From: an uncultured Pelagibacteraceae bacterium
Lineage (GTDB): Bacteria > Pseudomonadota > Alphaproteobacteria > Pelagibacterales > Pelagibacteraceae
Reading direction: 5' to 3'
Assembly: GCA_902561095.1 (NCBI GenBank)
Contig: CACEOF010000002.1
Span: forward strand, 1-64,000
Length of the DNA stretch: 64,000 nt
The position numbers were made by a program, and so were the translations under genes. The notes under the pieces are model-generated. The model was not told the origin of the DNA. It did not search any database and saw only the letters and a list, made by a program, of their open reading frames with translations. Below, in pieces: positions 56,275 to 64,000 of this stretch. The stretch's first letter is position 1. Each line of letters starts with the position of its first letter.

Positions 56275-57951
56275 TTAGGTTACCGTTTTAACTGTTGTAC
56301 GCTTCATGATGAAGACTTGTTGTGCCATAGTTAAAATATTATTAACTGTCCAGTAAATTACTAATCCTGCAGGGAATGGAGCTAATATTATTGTTAAGAA
56401 CAGTGGAAAGAACATGAATATTTTTGCCTGCATTGGGTCTGTGGGTGCTGGATTAAGTTTCATCTGTACCCACATGCTGATACCCATTGCTATTGGCCAC
56501 GCTCCAATAACTAAAAAAGAAGGAACGTCATAAGGTAATAAACCAAATAGGTTAAATAATGAAGTTGGATCCCTTTCTGATAAATCTTGTATCCAACCAT
56601 AGAATGGCATATGTCTCATTTCGATTGTCACAAATAATACTTTATATAAAGCAAAAAAAACTGGGATTTGAACTAGAATTGGCAAACACCCTGACATAGG
56701 ATTAACTTTTTCCTTCTTATATAGTGCCATCATTGCTTGCTGCAATTTCATCTTATCATCTTTATGAAGTTCTTTAAGTCTTGTCATTTCCGGAGTTAAA
56801 GCTTTCATTTTAGCCATACTTCTGAATGAGAAATTTGCCAAAGGAAAAAATGCTAATCTTATACAAATAGTAATTGCTATGATTGCTAAACCGTAATTAC
56901 CAAGCAGTTTAAAGAAGTAGTCTATTCCAAAAAATAATGGTTTGGTTATAAAATATAAAAAACCCCAATCTATTGTTAGATCAAATTTATCTATTTTTAG
57001 TGTTTCTGCATATCCATCAATAACATCTACTCTTTTAGCAGCTACTATAATCTGCATTTTATCTTCTATTGAAGAATTACTATTTAATTCAATTGGATCT
57101 GTACCTACAAAGTTTGCTCTAAATTTATTTTTATAATCGAATGTAGTTTTAAACTCCTTTCCTTTTGGAGGTATTAATGATGTAATCCAGTATTTATCTC
57201 CAATACCAAGCCATCCTTTTTGAGCAGTTCTTGTGAATTTTTTTTCTTCAATGTCATCATAATCTTCCTCAATAAGCTCATCATCAAGTGTAGCTACTAA
57301 ACCCTCATGAAGTATATAAAAATTTGTTATCTCAGGTGCCTCATTTCTAATAATTTGGCCGTAAGAATAAAAATCATATTTATTATTTGTGGAATTAATT
57401 ACGCGTTGTTTGACTGTAAATAAGAACTTATCATCAATAGATATTTCTTTTTCGAAGGTTAGTCCTTGACCATTAGCCCACGTCAATTTTATCGGAGATT
57501 GTGCAGTAAGTTTACTATTACCTGATATTGACCAAATAGAATTTGAATTTGGTATTTCGACATTTTTGTCAGTTGTGATAAATCCACTCTCTATTAGGTA
57601 TCCTTCTTTAGAATTTCTTGGCGCTAATAAGTTTACTTTTTCATTACTATTTAAAACCACATTATATTCTTTAAAGGTAAGATCATCTATTGCAGCTCCC
57701 TTCAAAGATATTGAGCCAATTATACTTTGGTTCTCAAACTGAATTCTTTCATTTTCACTTAACGCCTGTTCTCTTGAAATTTCAGTAACATTTTCTTTTT
57801 GATCCAGACTTGGTGTATCAGAATTCTGCTCAGTTTTATTTTTTTCAACTAAATTTTCTTGTGTCACTGGTGGAGGTGCAAAAAATAAAGTGTAAAGAAT
57901 AATTACTGCTGCTGATAAAGAAATAGCTGCTATTATGTTTCTGGTTTCCAT
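56275..57951 (-). CDS. yidC: Membrane protein insertase
   Basis: Inserts and folds inner-membrane proteins, alone or with SecYEG. N-terminal anchor IIAAISLSAAVIILYTLFFA (residues 5-24), a large periplasmic domain to about residue 335, then the conserved five-helix core: WGFLYFITKPLFFGIDYFFKLLGNYGLAII, SFRSMAKMKALTPEM, VNPMSGCLPILVQIPVFFALYKVL and FPAGLVIYWTVNNILTMAQQ. 558 residues, Gram-negative type. Its start overlaps the yidD stop by one base. Confidence 0.97.
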   Translation of the reverse strand: METRNIIAAISLSAAVIILYTLFFAPPPVTQENLVEKNKTEQNSDTPSLDQKENVTEISREQALSENERIQFENQSIIGSISLKGAAIDDLTFKEYNVVLNSNEKVNLLAPRNSKEGYLIESGFITTDKNVEIPNSNSIWSISGNSKLTAQSPIKLTWANGQGLTFEKEISIDDKFLFTVKQRVINSTNNKYDFYSYGQIIRNEAPEITNFYILHEGLVATLDDELIEEDYDDIEEKKFTRTAQKGWLGIGDKYWITSLIPPKGKEFKTTFDYKNKFRANFVGTDPIELNSNSSIEDKMQIIVAAKRVDVIDGYAETLKIDKFDLTIDWGFLYFITKPLFFGIDYFFKLLGNYGLAIIAITICIRLAFFPLANFSFRSMAKMKALTPEMTRLKELHKDDKMKLQQAMMALYKKEKVNPMSGCLPILVQIPVFFALYKVLFVTIEMRHMPFYGWIQDLSERDPTSLFNLFGLLPYDVPSFLVIGAWPIAMGISMWVQMKLNPAPTDPMQAKIFMFFPLFLTIILAPFPAGLVIYWTVNNILTMAQQVFIMKRTTVKTVT

Positions 57952-58202
57952 TATTTTTTAATCTTCATTTCTTTCTTAACTGGATCAAACCCTTCACCGC
58001 CTCCTAAAAATTTAATAGGATGACACGACAATATTCTTCTAATACTCATTAAAAGTCCTTTGACAAAACCAAATTCTTTTAAAGCATCAATGCTATATTC
58101 GGAACATGTAGGCAAGTATCTACAAGAATGTCCAAATAAAGGACTAATTAAATATTTATATCCCTTAATAATTTTAACTAATAATTTTGTAAATATATCC
58201 AT
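57951..58202 (-). CDS. yidD: Membrane protein insertion efficiency factor
   Basis: 83 residues with the family core GYKYLISPLFGHSCRYLPTCSEYSIDALKEFG and GLLMSIRRILSCHPI, three conserved cysteines. Peripheral inner-membrane protein that aids insertion by YidC. It shares single bases with rnpA upstream and yidC downstream. Confidence 0.96.
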   Translation of the reverse strand: MDIFTKLLVKIIKGYKYLISPLFGHSCRYLPTCSEYSIDALKEFGFVKGLLMSIRRILSCHPIKFLGGGEGFDPVKKEMKIKK

Positions 58203-58543
58203 TATTTAATTTTTTCTAAGTCCCGAAACAGAGTTTCTTTTATATTTTTGTATTCATTATTTAGCATAGAAGGCTTAGCTATAACAAGAAATGAATACTT
58301 ATAGTTTATTGATATATTCTTAACTGCTTCATTTGTTATATTTCTTAGCCTTCTTTTAATTTTATTTCTTTTAACCGCATTACCAATTTTTTTCTTTGTT
58401 ACAAAGCTAATATTTAGTTTTGTTTTATCTTTATTAATTAGCCTTCCAAAAAAAATCGTTACGTATTTATTTGATAATTTTCTTTGACCAAGTAGGTTTT
58501 TAAATTCTTCGTTTTTTGAAAGAGCAACAATTTTGCTTTTCAT
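58202..58543 (-). CDS. rnpA: Ribonuclease P protein component
   Basis: Protein cofactor for the RNase P RNA in tRNA 5' processing. The RNR motif region AVKRNKIKRRLRNITNEAV near residue 60 is diagnostic, and FVTKKKIGNAV precedes it. 113 residues. The ORF track begins one codon earlier at TTG; I chose the ATG at 58543. It follows rpmH by four bases, the classic rpmH-rnpA-yidD-yidC order. Confidence 0.96.
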   Translation of the reverse strand: MKSKIVALSKNEEFKNLLGQRKLSNKYVTIFFGRLINKDKTKLNISFVTKKKIGNAVKRNKIKRRLRNITNEAVKNISINYKYSFLVIAKPSMLNNEYKNIKETLFRDLEKIK

Positions 58544-58547
58544 CAAT

Positions 58548-58688
58548 CTAAACAGAGACTGTTAGTGACTTTCTTCCTTTAGCTCTTCTTCTCGCTAAAA
58601 GTTTTTTACCACCTTTCGTTTTCATTTTTGATCTAAAACCATGTTTTCTGGCTCTTTTTACATTTGAGGGTTGGTAAGTTCTTTTCAT
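58548..58688 (-). CDS. rpmH: Ribosomal protein L34
   Basis: Below the ORF-track cutoff. The 46-residue translation starts [20 protein letters not shown] and ends [12 protein letters not shown]; it carries the whole L34 signature including [17 protein letters not shown]. It heads the rnpA-yidD-yidC operon and has a well-formed promoter about 35 bp upstream. Confidence 0.98.
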   Translation of the reverse strand: MKRTYQPSNVKRARKHGFRSKMKTKGGKKLLARRRAKGRKSLTVSV

Positions 58689-58716
58689 AATAAGTGATTA
58701 ATTTTTTATTAAATTT

Positions 58717-58750
58717 CGCCCTTTATATAAATTAAATATATAAATAGCAA
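58717..58750 (-). promoter_or_regulatory. rpmH promoter with GC-rich discriminator
   Basis: On the minus strand: -35 TTGCTA (58750-58745), 17 bp, -10 TATAAA (58727-58722), then GGGCG (58721-58717). A GC-rich discriminator in such AT-rich DNA is typical of promoters under stringent (ppGpp/DksA) control, as for ribosomal operons. Confidence 0.6.
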
Positions 58751-58781
58751 ATAGAACATTTTATAAATAGCATTGTTATTA

Positions 58782-59504
58782 ATGGAAAAATCAAACAAAT
58801 TGAAATTATTTATCGGTTTAGTTTATTTGATACTTATTTGTTTATTTTTATATTTTTTCTTTTCTAAATTTAGCCTTCAAGAACTTACTTCATATGAGTT
58901 TATCAGAAATAATCGATTATATTTTTTTGAATTAAAAAATTCCAATCTAATTCTAATTTTTTTTACTTTTTTACTTTTAACAATTTTATGGGTATTCCCG
59001 TTTTTAGGCTTTGGTTCTCCAGTAGCCTTGATGGGTGGTTTTATTTTTGGGAAATGGATAGGAACTATAGCTGTTGTTCTTGGCCTAAGTATTGGTGCAA
59101 CCTTCTTATATATTTTTGGTAATTTTTTTTTAAAAGAATTTATTAAAGAAAAGTTTTTAAAGAAATATAAAAACTTAGAATCAAAATTTAAAAAGTCTGA
59201 GTTTATTTACTTACTCACGTATCGTTTTATAGGTGGAATACCGTGGCAGATTAGCTGTTTATTGCCAACTCTTTTTAATGTTAGGGTAAGTAATTTCTTC
59301 TTTGCCACACTAATAGGTATTGTTCCACAAATATTCTTAGCAGTTTCGATTGGCAGTGGGTTTGAAAAAATAATTGATCAAAACTCTGAAGTTCCTAGAA
59401 TTACTGAAATTATTTTTTCACCAGAAATATATGTTCCGCTTATAGCTTTTTTTAGTTTAATAATAATAACTATTTTTTTAAGGAAAATATTTTACAAAAA
59501 ATAG
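58782..59504 (+). CDS. TVP38/TMEM64 (VTT-domain) membrane protein
   Basis: 240 residues with about six hydrophobic segments. The VTT core is seen as FGSPVALMGGFIFGKWIGTIAVVLGLSIGATFLYIFG near residues 85-120 and the re-entrant second half YRFIGGIPWQISCLLPTLFNVRVSNFFFATLIG. The ORF track begins at a TTG (58773); I chose ATG 58782 (MEKSNKLKLF). Probably a lipid-handling or ion-coupled membrane protein, as inferred for the VTT family. It ends two bases before tRNA-Thr on the other strand. Confidence 0.86.
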   Translation: MEKSNKLKLFIGLVYLILICLFLYFFFSKFSLQELTSYEFIRNNRLYFFELKNSNLILIFFTFLLLTILWVFPFLGFGSPVALMGGFIFGKWIGTIAVVLGLSIGATFLYIFGNFFLKEFIKEKFLKKYKNLESKFKKSEFIYLLTYRFIGGIPWQISCLLPTLFNVRVSNFFFATLIGIVPQIFLAVSIGSGFEKIIDQNSEVPRITEIIFSPEIYVPLIAFFSLIIITIFLRKIFYKK

Positions 59505-59505
59505 T

Positions 59506-59579
59506 GGTGCTCCCACCCTGTACTGACCAGGGAACTAGTCATTACCAATGACTTGTTATGCCATTTAACTACAGGAGCA
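59506..59579 (-). tRNA. tRNA-Thr(GGT) with an atypical T-loop
   Basis: On the minus strand GCTCCTG pairs with TGGGAGC, discriminator A and encoded CCA. D arm GTTA...TAAC with A14 and G18G19; anticodon arm AGTCA-TTGGTAA-TGACT gives GGT (Thr ACC/ACU). The T stem CCCTG/CAGGG is perfect, but its loop is GTCAGTA instead of TTCGANN as in the other four tRNAs here, so the T54-A58 pair is lost. 74 nt. It may be a divergent but working tRNA, or one with altered function. Confidence 0.75.
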
Positions 59580-59677
59580 AAGAAACAATTTATTTATTGT
59601 GGATAATAATGCATTTTTTTCAAATTATTGCCTTAATTTTTTAGCCAATATGATTTATATCTACTTAAGGAAATGTT

Positions 59678-59878
59678 ATGGGAATTCACTACGATTATAA
59701 ATCAACAAAAGGTAATAAGCTTATGGAAAAGCAAGCTAAAAGAGAAAAAAAGCTTGCTGAAAAAAAAGCTAAACGTCTAGCCAAAGAAGGCTTAAAACAA
59801 GAGGAAACTAAAATAAAACCTCTAGATCCAAATAAACCGATATCTTTAGACTTCCTGACAAATCCAAATAAAGAATGA
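59678..59878 (+). CDS. Small charged protein, unrecognised
   Basis: 66 residues: MGIHYDYKSTKGNKLMEKQ, then a highly charged predicted helix (AKREKKLAEKKAKRLAKEG) and a polar tail with PLDPNKPISLDFL. An AAGGAAA sequence just before the ATG may serve as ribosome binding site. The stop overlaps the next tiny gene by four bases (ATGA). The charged helix suggests RNA or protein binding, but no family is recognised. Confidence 0.65.
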   Translation: MGIHYDYKSTKGNKLMEKQAKREKKLAEKKAKRLAKEGLKQEETKIKPLDPNKPISLDFLTNPNKE

Positions 59879-59976
59879 GTTCTAAAGATAAAAATGAACG
59901 TTTAAGCATTGCTTTAAGAAAAAATTTGAAAAAAAGAAAGATTTTTCAAAAAAAAAATAAGAAAAAAAATAAGTAA
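59875..59976 (+). CDS. Very small basic protein upstream of dcd, 33 aa
   Basis: Below the ORF-track cutoff. Translation begins [21 protein letters not shown] and ends in a Lys/Asn-rich tail. Its ATG overlaps the upstream stop (ATGA) and its TAA overlaps the dcd ATG (TAATG), so it is bracketed by translational coupling, which argues that it is real. Short basic proteins with an LxxALRxNLKRRK-like core are, as I recall, common near murA in alphaproteobacteria; I have not aligned them. Confidence 0.65.
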   Translation: MSSKDKNERLSIALRKNLKKRKIFQKKNKKKNK

Positions 59977-60530
59977 TGTCAGTCCTATCAGATAAGTGGA
60001 TTAGAAAAATGTCCAAAGAAGAAGATATGATTTCACCATTTGAAGAAAAGCAGATAAGAGGCAAGAGTATCTCATATGGACTTTCTTCCTTTGGTTATGA
60101 TGCAAGAGTTTCAGATGAGTTTAAAATTTTTACTAATGTTAATTCTGAGATTGTTGACCCTAAAAACTTTAAACCTACAAATTTTGTGACCAAAAATATT
60201 TCAGAGTGTATCATTCCACCAAATTCATTTGTTCTAGCCAGAACTGTAGAAAAGTTTAAAATTCCGAATGATGTCTTGGTAATTTGTTTAGGTAAATCAA
60301 CATATGCTAGATGTGGAATTATTGTAAACGTAACTCCATTAGAGCCTGGCTGGGAAGGATATGTTACTCTTGAATTTTCAAACACAACACCATTACCTGC
60401 AAAAATTTACGCAAATGAAGGCGTGGCACAATTTATTTTCTTAAAAGGAAATGAAAAACCAGAAGTAACTTACGCAGATCGAGATGGAAAGTATATGGGA
60501 CAAACTGGAGTAACATTACCTAAAGTTTAA
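59976..60530 (+). CDS. dcd: dCTP deaminase
   Basis: Deaminates dCTP to dUTP for dTTP synthesis. Trimeric dUTPase-like fold: [16 protein letters not shown] near residue 37, [50 protein letters not shown] with the catalytic Glu and nucleotide-binding residues, and C-terminal [15 protein letters not shown]. 184 residues. Followed by murA after two bases. Confidence 0.96.
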   Translation: MSVLSDKWIRKMSKEEDMISPFEEKQIRGKSISYGLSSFGYDARVSDEFKIFTNVNSEIVDPKNFKPTNFVTKNISECIIPPNSFVLARTVEKFKIPNDVLVICLGKSTYARCGIIVNVTPLEPGWEGYVTLEFSNTTPLPAKIYANEGVAQFIFLKGNEKPEVTYADRDGKYMGQTGVTLPKV

Positions 60531-60532
60531 AT

Positions 60533-61786
60533 ATGCAAAAACTAGAAGTCTTTGGAGCAAAGAAGCTCAGGGGACAAATAAATATTTCAGGTTCAAAAAA
60601 CGCATCACTACCAATTTTGGCAGCAACTTTGCTTTCAAAAAATCAAATAACTTTGAAAAATCTACCAAAAGTAAAAGATATTGAGACAATGATGACTTTA
60701 TTAGACTCCTTAGGATCTAATATTAAAAAAATAAAAGGTAAAATAATTATTAATAACTCATATCAAAAAAAAACATTTGCATCTTATAATTTAGTAAAAA
60801 CCATGAGAGCTGGAATTTTGGTTCTTGGTCCTTTATTAGCAAAATTTGGTAATGCAAAAGTATCTCTTCCTGGTGGCTGCGCGATCGGAACAAGACCTGT
60901 AAACATACATTTGGATGCTTTATCAAAACTAGGAGTTAAATATAAAATTATCCAAGGTTACGTTCATGCTACTGCTCCAAAAGGATTGATAGGAAATAAA
61001 ATACGATTTTCAAAGATATCTGTTGGTGCTACTGAAAATTTGATAATTGCTGCATGCTTTGCAAAAGGTGCTACTTATTTAAGTAACATAGCAATTGAGT
61101 CAGAAATTAAAGATTTAATTAATTTTTTAAAAAGAATTGGATGCAATATCAAATGGACTGGTAAGCGTTCAGTAAAAATCGAGGGTGTATCAGAAGTTAA
61201 AGATATTACCTACTCGGTAATGTTTGACAGAATAGAGGCTGGTACATATTTAATTGCTGCAGCAATAACAGAAGGAAACCTTAAAATTAAAAATATTGTT
61301 CCAAAAATTATACAAACAGAAATTAATATTTTAAAAAAAATAGGAGCAAAAATTATTATTAAAAAAAATGGGGTTCATATAGTGGGCAATAAAAAAATCA
61401 AAAGTATTAATATAAAAACTGCTCCATACCCTGGCTTTCCAACTGATTTACAAGCTCAAATGATGGTATTGTTGTGTAAAGCAAATAAGCAATCTGTAAT
61501 TAAAGAAGACATTTTTGAAAACAGGTTTATGCATGTTGCCGAATTGAACCGGATGGGAGCTCGAATATTAATCAAAGGAAATAAAGCAATAATTCAAGGA
61601 AATATAAATTTTGCACCAGCTGAGTTGATGGCTACAGATTTACGAGCATCAGTTTCGTTGGTGTTAGCTGCACTTGCTGCTAAAGGAAAATCAGTTATTA
61701 ATAGAATTTATCATTTAGATAGAGGTTATGAAAATATAGAAAAAAAATTAAAAAAGGTTGGTGCAAAAATACGCCGAGTAAATTAA
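60533..61786 (+). CDS. murA: UDP-N-acetylglucosamine 1-carboxyvinyltransferase
   Basis: First committed step of peptidoglycan synthesis: adds enolpyruvate from PEP to UDP-GlcNAc. Lys22 region ISGSKNASLPILAATLL, the flexible loop LPGGCAIGTRPVNIH with the active-site Cys (fosfomycin target) near residue 115, and ATDLRASVSLVLAALAAKG near residue 365. 417 residues, normal. Its TAA overlaps the next ATG by one base. Confidence 0.97.
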   Translation: MQKLEVFGAKKLRGQINISGSKNASLPILAATLLSKNQITLKNLPKVKDIETMMTLLDSLGSNIKKIKGKIIINNSYQKKTFASYNLVKTMRAGILVLGPLLAKFGNAKVSLPGGCAIGTRPVNIHLDALSKLGVKYKIIQGYVHATAPKGLIGNKIRFSKISVGATENLIIAACFAKGATYLSNIAIESEIKDLINFLKRIGCNIKWTGKRSVKIEGVSEVKDITYSVMFDRIEAGTYLIAAAITEGNLKIKNIVPKIIQTEINILKKIGAKIIIKKNGVHIVGNKKIKSINIKTAPYPGFPTDLQAQMMVLLCKANKQSVIKEDIFENRFMHVAELNRMGARILIKGNKAIIQGNINFAPAELMATDLRASVSLVLAALAAKGKSVINRIYHLDRGYENIEKKLKKVGAKIRRVN

Positions 61787-62184
61787 TGGAAAAAAAATAT
61801 TTAGCAAAAATTATTGCAAATGATAAAGAGGGTCTCCAAATGATATCCGCATGCAGCGCTGGTGCCAAGGTTAAGGTCGTTGATATAAAATATCTTCCAT
61901 CAAATAAAGTATTTTTATTGTCTATTGAGAGGACAAAGGTTGAAACTGATCAAGAAGATAAAAAAATCAATAGTATTTGTAGGTTTGATTTTGTTGATAA
62001 GGTAAAATCTAAAAATATAGATCAATTAAATCAGGAGCTAGTTTTAGATTTAATTGGAATTGATTATTTGAAAAATAATACTGATTATGAAATAAACCTA
62101 ATTTTTAATAATAATGCTTACATTGCTTTGACTACGGAGACAATTGAAGTAAGACTTGAAGATCAAAATGAAATTACAGATTAA
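61786..62184 (+). CDS. DUF2948 family protein
   Basis: 132 residues, no signal or membrane segment. Begins with an AKIIANDKEGLQMISACSAGAKVKVVDIKYLP pattern and ends with LIFNNNAYIALTTETIEVRLEDQNEI, the alphaproteobacterial DUF2948 type. The order murA-DUF2948-hisD is conserved in the class, but the function is unknown. It overlaps murA and hisD by one base each. Confidence 0.86.
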   Translation: MEKKYLAKIIANDKEGLQMISACSAGAKVKVVDIKYLPSNKVFLLSIERTKVETDQEDKKINSICRFDFVDKVKSKNIDQLNQELVLDLIGIDYLKNNTDYEINLIFNNNAYIALTTETIEVRLEDQNEITD

Positions 62185-63467
62185 TGAAAATACTCTATAG
62201 CACTAAAAATAATTTTGATAATTTATTAAATAAATTACTTTTACAACGCAAAAAGAAAATTCAATCGAGCTTTATCTCTGTAAGTGCAATTATTAAAGAT
62301 GTAAAAAAAAATGGTGATAGAGCTTTATTGAAATATGAAAAAAGATTTAATAAAAACAAAAAAATTATTCCAAACTCTAAACAAATTAATAATTCTATAA
62401 AGTCCTTAAATCAAAATGTGAAAAAAGCAATTGATGTTGCATATAATAGAATTTACAAATTTCATTCTTTTCAAAAATTTAAAAATATTTCTTATGTTGA
62501 TAAATTTAAAAATAAACTTGAATATAAATTCTTACCACTAGACTCTGTTGCTATATATGTCCCTGGTTCATCAGCAGCTTATCCATCAAGCGTTTTAATG
62601 AATGCTATACCAGCAATTGTGGCTGGTGTTAAAAGGTTAATAATGATTAATCCAAGTTTTAAAGGCAGGCAGAACCCAGCAGTTTTATACGCAGCTAGGA
62701 AATGTAAAATAAAAGAAATTTATTCTATTGGTGGTCCTTCTGCGGTTGCAGCCGCCGCTTACGGAACAAAAAAAATTAAAAAAGTTGATAAAATTGTTGG
62801 TCCTGGAAATGCTTATGTGGCTGCTGCAAAAAAAGAAGTTTTTGGAGATGTTGGTATCGAAGGCATGACAGCTGGTCCTTCAGAGGTTACTATCGTTTGT
62901 GATAAATTTTCAAATCCTGAATGGGTTGCAAGTGATCTAATTGGGCAAGCAGAACACGATAATCTTGCTCAATGTATTTTAATTTCAAAAGACAAAAAAT
63001 TATTAGAAAAAGTAAAAAATGAATTAATCAAACAACTAAAAAAAATTCCAAGAGTATCTGTAGCTAGAAAGAGTTTAAATAATAATGGAATTTTGATGTA
63101 TGTAAATTCGGACAAAAAAATTATTGAGATTGTAAATAAAATTGCACCAGAGCATTTAGAGTTAAATATTCAAAATTATAAATCTTATGTTTCTAAAATT
63201 AGAAATGCTGGGTCTATATGTTTAGGAAAATATGCTGTAATGGCAATGACAGATTATAATGTTGGTTCTAATCATGTTCTGCCAACTAACGGATCTGCAA
63301 AATATTCGAGTGGAATTAGTGTGAATGAATTTTACAAAAGAATTTCTTACATAAACCTATCAAAAAAGGGTATTGAAAGTCTTGGACCATCAGTTATAAC
63401 ACTTGCAAATTACGAAGGGCTGGTTGGACACGCTCAATCAGTAATAAAAAGAATTAGGAGAAAATAA
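62184..63467 (+). CDS. hisD: Histidinol dehydrogenase
   Basis: Oxidises histidinol to histidine in two steps with NAD and zinc. Motifs: [50 protein letters not shown] near residues 205-235, [10 protein letters not shown] with zinc ligands, APEHLEL (catalytic Glu-His) and [18 protein letters not shown] near residue 360. 427 residues. No other his gene is adjacent; infA follows after two bases. Confidence 0.97.
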   Translation: MKILYSTKNNFDNLLNKLLLQRKKKIQSSFISVSAIIKDVKKNGDRALLKYEKRFNKNKKIIPNSKQINNSIKSLNQNVKKAIDVAYNRIYKFHSFQKFKNISYVDKFKNKLEYKFLPLDSVAIYVPGSSAAYPSSVLMNAIPAIVAGVKRLIMINPSFKGRQNPAVLYAARKCKIKEIYSIGGPSAVAAAAYGTKKIKKVDKIVGPGNAYVAAAKKEVFGDVGIEGMTAGPSEVTIVCDKFSNPEWVASDLIGQAEHDNLAQCILISKDKKLLEKVKNELIKQLKKIPRVSVARKSLNNNGILMYVNSDKKIIEIVNKIAPEHLELNIQNYKSYVSKIRNAGSICLGKYAVMAMTDYNVGSNHVLPTNGSAKYSSGISVNEFYKRISYINLSKKGIESLGPSVITLANYEGLVGHAQSVIKRIRRK

Positions 63468-63469
63468 TT

Positions 63470-63685
63470 TTGGCAAAACAAGACTTACTAGAGTTCAAAG
63501 GAAAAGTAATAGATTTACTTCCTAACGCTATGTTTAGGGTCGAACTTGAGAATGGAGCGAAAGTTACCGCCCATACTGCTGGTAAGTTAAGAAAAAACAG
63601 AATTAGAGTATTGCAAGGTGATAATGTGACTGTTGAAATGACACCTTATGACCTTACAAAAGGCAGAATAATCTTTAGAGGTTAA
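63470..63685 (+). CDS. infA: Translation initiation factor IF-1 (TTG start)
   Basis: 71 residues, S1/OB fold: [53 protein letters not shown] and [12 protein letters not shown]. Binds the ribosomal A site during initiation. It starts at TTG, preceded by AGGAG nine bases upstream; there is no in-frame ATG at this end. IF-3 in this window also uses a non-ATG start (GTG). Confidence 0.96.
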   Translation: MAKQDLLEFKGKVIDLLPNAMFRVELENGAKVTAHTAGKLRKNRIRVLQGDNVTVEMTPYDLTKGRIIFRG

Positions 63686-63704
63686 TACTGCGAAAATAAG
63701 ATGT

Positions 63705-63780
63705 GGACCTGTAGCTCAGTTGGTAGAGCATCGGACTGAAAATCCGTGTGTCGGCGGTTCGAGCCCGCCTGGGTCCACCA
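63705..63780 (+). tRNA. tRNA-Phe(GAA)
   Basis: GGACCTG pairs with TGGGTCC, discriminator A and encoded CCA to 63780. Anticodon loop CTGAAAA gives GAA; T arm GGCGG-TTCGAGC-CCGCC is canonical. 76 nt. It begins 19 bp after infA and is probably cotranscribed with it. Confidence 0.97.
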
Positions 63781-63825
63781 TTAATTACATCTTGAAATAA
63801 TTAAAAAAAAAATTAACCTGTTTCC

Positions 63826-63831
63826 TATAAT
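63826..63831 (+). promoter_or_regulatory. Candidate -10 box of the cold-shock gene
   Basis: TATAAT lies 26 bp before the ATG at 63858. The -35 region at 17 bp is only AAAAAA; TTGAAA exists but is 28 bp away. Weak on its own. Confidence 0.35.
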
Positions 63832-63857
63832 AAATAACATAAGGACTAAGAAATAAG

Positions 63858-64000
63858 ATGAGCGAAACAATTAAAGGAACTACCAAATGGTACAATTCTA
63901 AGAAGGGTTTTGGGTTTATAGAAAGAGATGATAAGGAAAAGGATGTATTTTGCCATGCAAGCGCAGTTAAAGCTGCTGGTCTAAGGTACTTAAATGAGGG
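63858..64000 (+). CDS. Cold-shock domain protein, cut off by window edge
   Basis: The first 47 residues are visible: [20 protein letters not shown] and then [17 protein letters not shown]. The RNP1 motif KGFGFI and RNP2 DVFCHASA (VFVH in most relatives, here VFCH) identify a CspA-like RNA chaperone. The 3' part, including any second cold-shock domain, lies outside the window. It is missing from the ORF track because it has no stop here. Confidence 0.95.
   Translation, partial: MSETIKGTTKWYNSKKGFGFIERDDKEKDVFCHASAVKAAGLRYLNE

Overview
The window is 64 kb of a very AT-rich, tightly packed alphaproteobacterial genome. Gene content, gene order (for example argH-lipoprotein-lysA, bolA/dnaJ-cobS-cobT, murA-DUF2948-hisD-infA) and extreme compaction all point to the SAR11 clade (Candidatus Pelagibacter or a close relative). 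This assignment comes from reading the proteins and the layout; no database search was run. I see no prophage, insertion sequence, CRISPR array or rRNA operon.

Layout. 1-5.8 kb: lysA (cut by the window edge), a 40-residue lipoprotein, argH, tlpA, a HIG1-type twin-membrane protein, an esterase, an HNH protein, coq7, dsbB and yqaA. 5.9-12.7 kb: tRNA-Leu(CAA), an acyl-CoA synthetase, a 30-residue lysine-rich peptide with its own promoter, ribosome binding site and terminator, then carD (with a histone-H1-like tail), fdxA, a TerB-like gene, a SUV3-type helicase, a thioesterase and tRNA-Arg(ACG). 12.9-18.9 kb: pyruvate dehydrogenase E1, unusually carrying its own lipoyl domain, E2, an EamA permease and uppP. 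19-25.8 kb: glutamate synthase (gltD-gltB) behind a 19-bp palindrome, and a hydrolase. 25.8-35.4 kb: one nearly gapless translation run, glycosyltransferase-thrS-infC-rpmI-rplT-pheS-pheT-lepA. 35.4-38.5 kb: a three-gene surface-sugar patch ending at tRNA-Ser(GGA). 38.6-47.2 kb: gyrB, a RegB-type redox kinase, cobT/cobS/DnaJ-like facing bolA, aroB, aroK. 47.2-51.3 kb: two unrecognised envelope genes, def, fmt, truA. 51.3-58.7 kb (minus strand): SET protein, HDAC-family deacetylase, dapE, dapD, HAD phosphatase, argB, yidC, yidD, rnpA, rpmH. 58.8-64 kb: VTT-family membrane protein, an odd tRNA-Thr(GGT), two tiny basic genes, dcd, murA, DUF2948, hisD, infA, tRNA-Phe(GAA), and the start of a cold-shock gene.

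The genes are mostly housekeeping: lysine, arginine, aromatic and histidine synthesis, nitrogen assimilation, central carbon entry, translation, membrane-protein insertion and cell wall. Neighbours are commonly joined by ATGA or TAATG overlaps, and six convergent pairs share exactly four bases at their stop codons. The only clear intrinsic terminator I found lies between the lysine-rich peptide and carD.

The points most worth a second look are the lipoyl-E1 fusion, the lysine-rich mini-peptide facing a CarD protein with an H1-like tail (with a SET-domain protein and an HDAC-family protein elsewhere in the window), the atypical T-loop of tRNA-Thr, the palindrome upstream of gltD, and several genes below the ORF-track length cutoff that are absent from that track.
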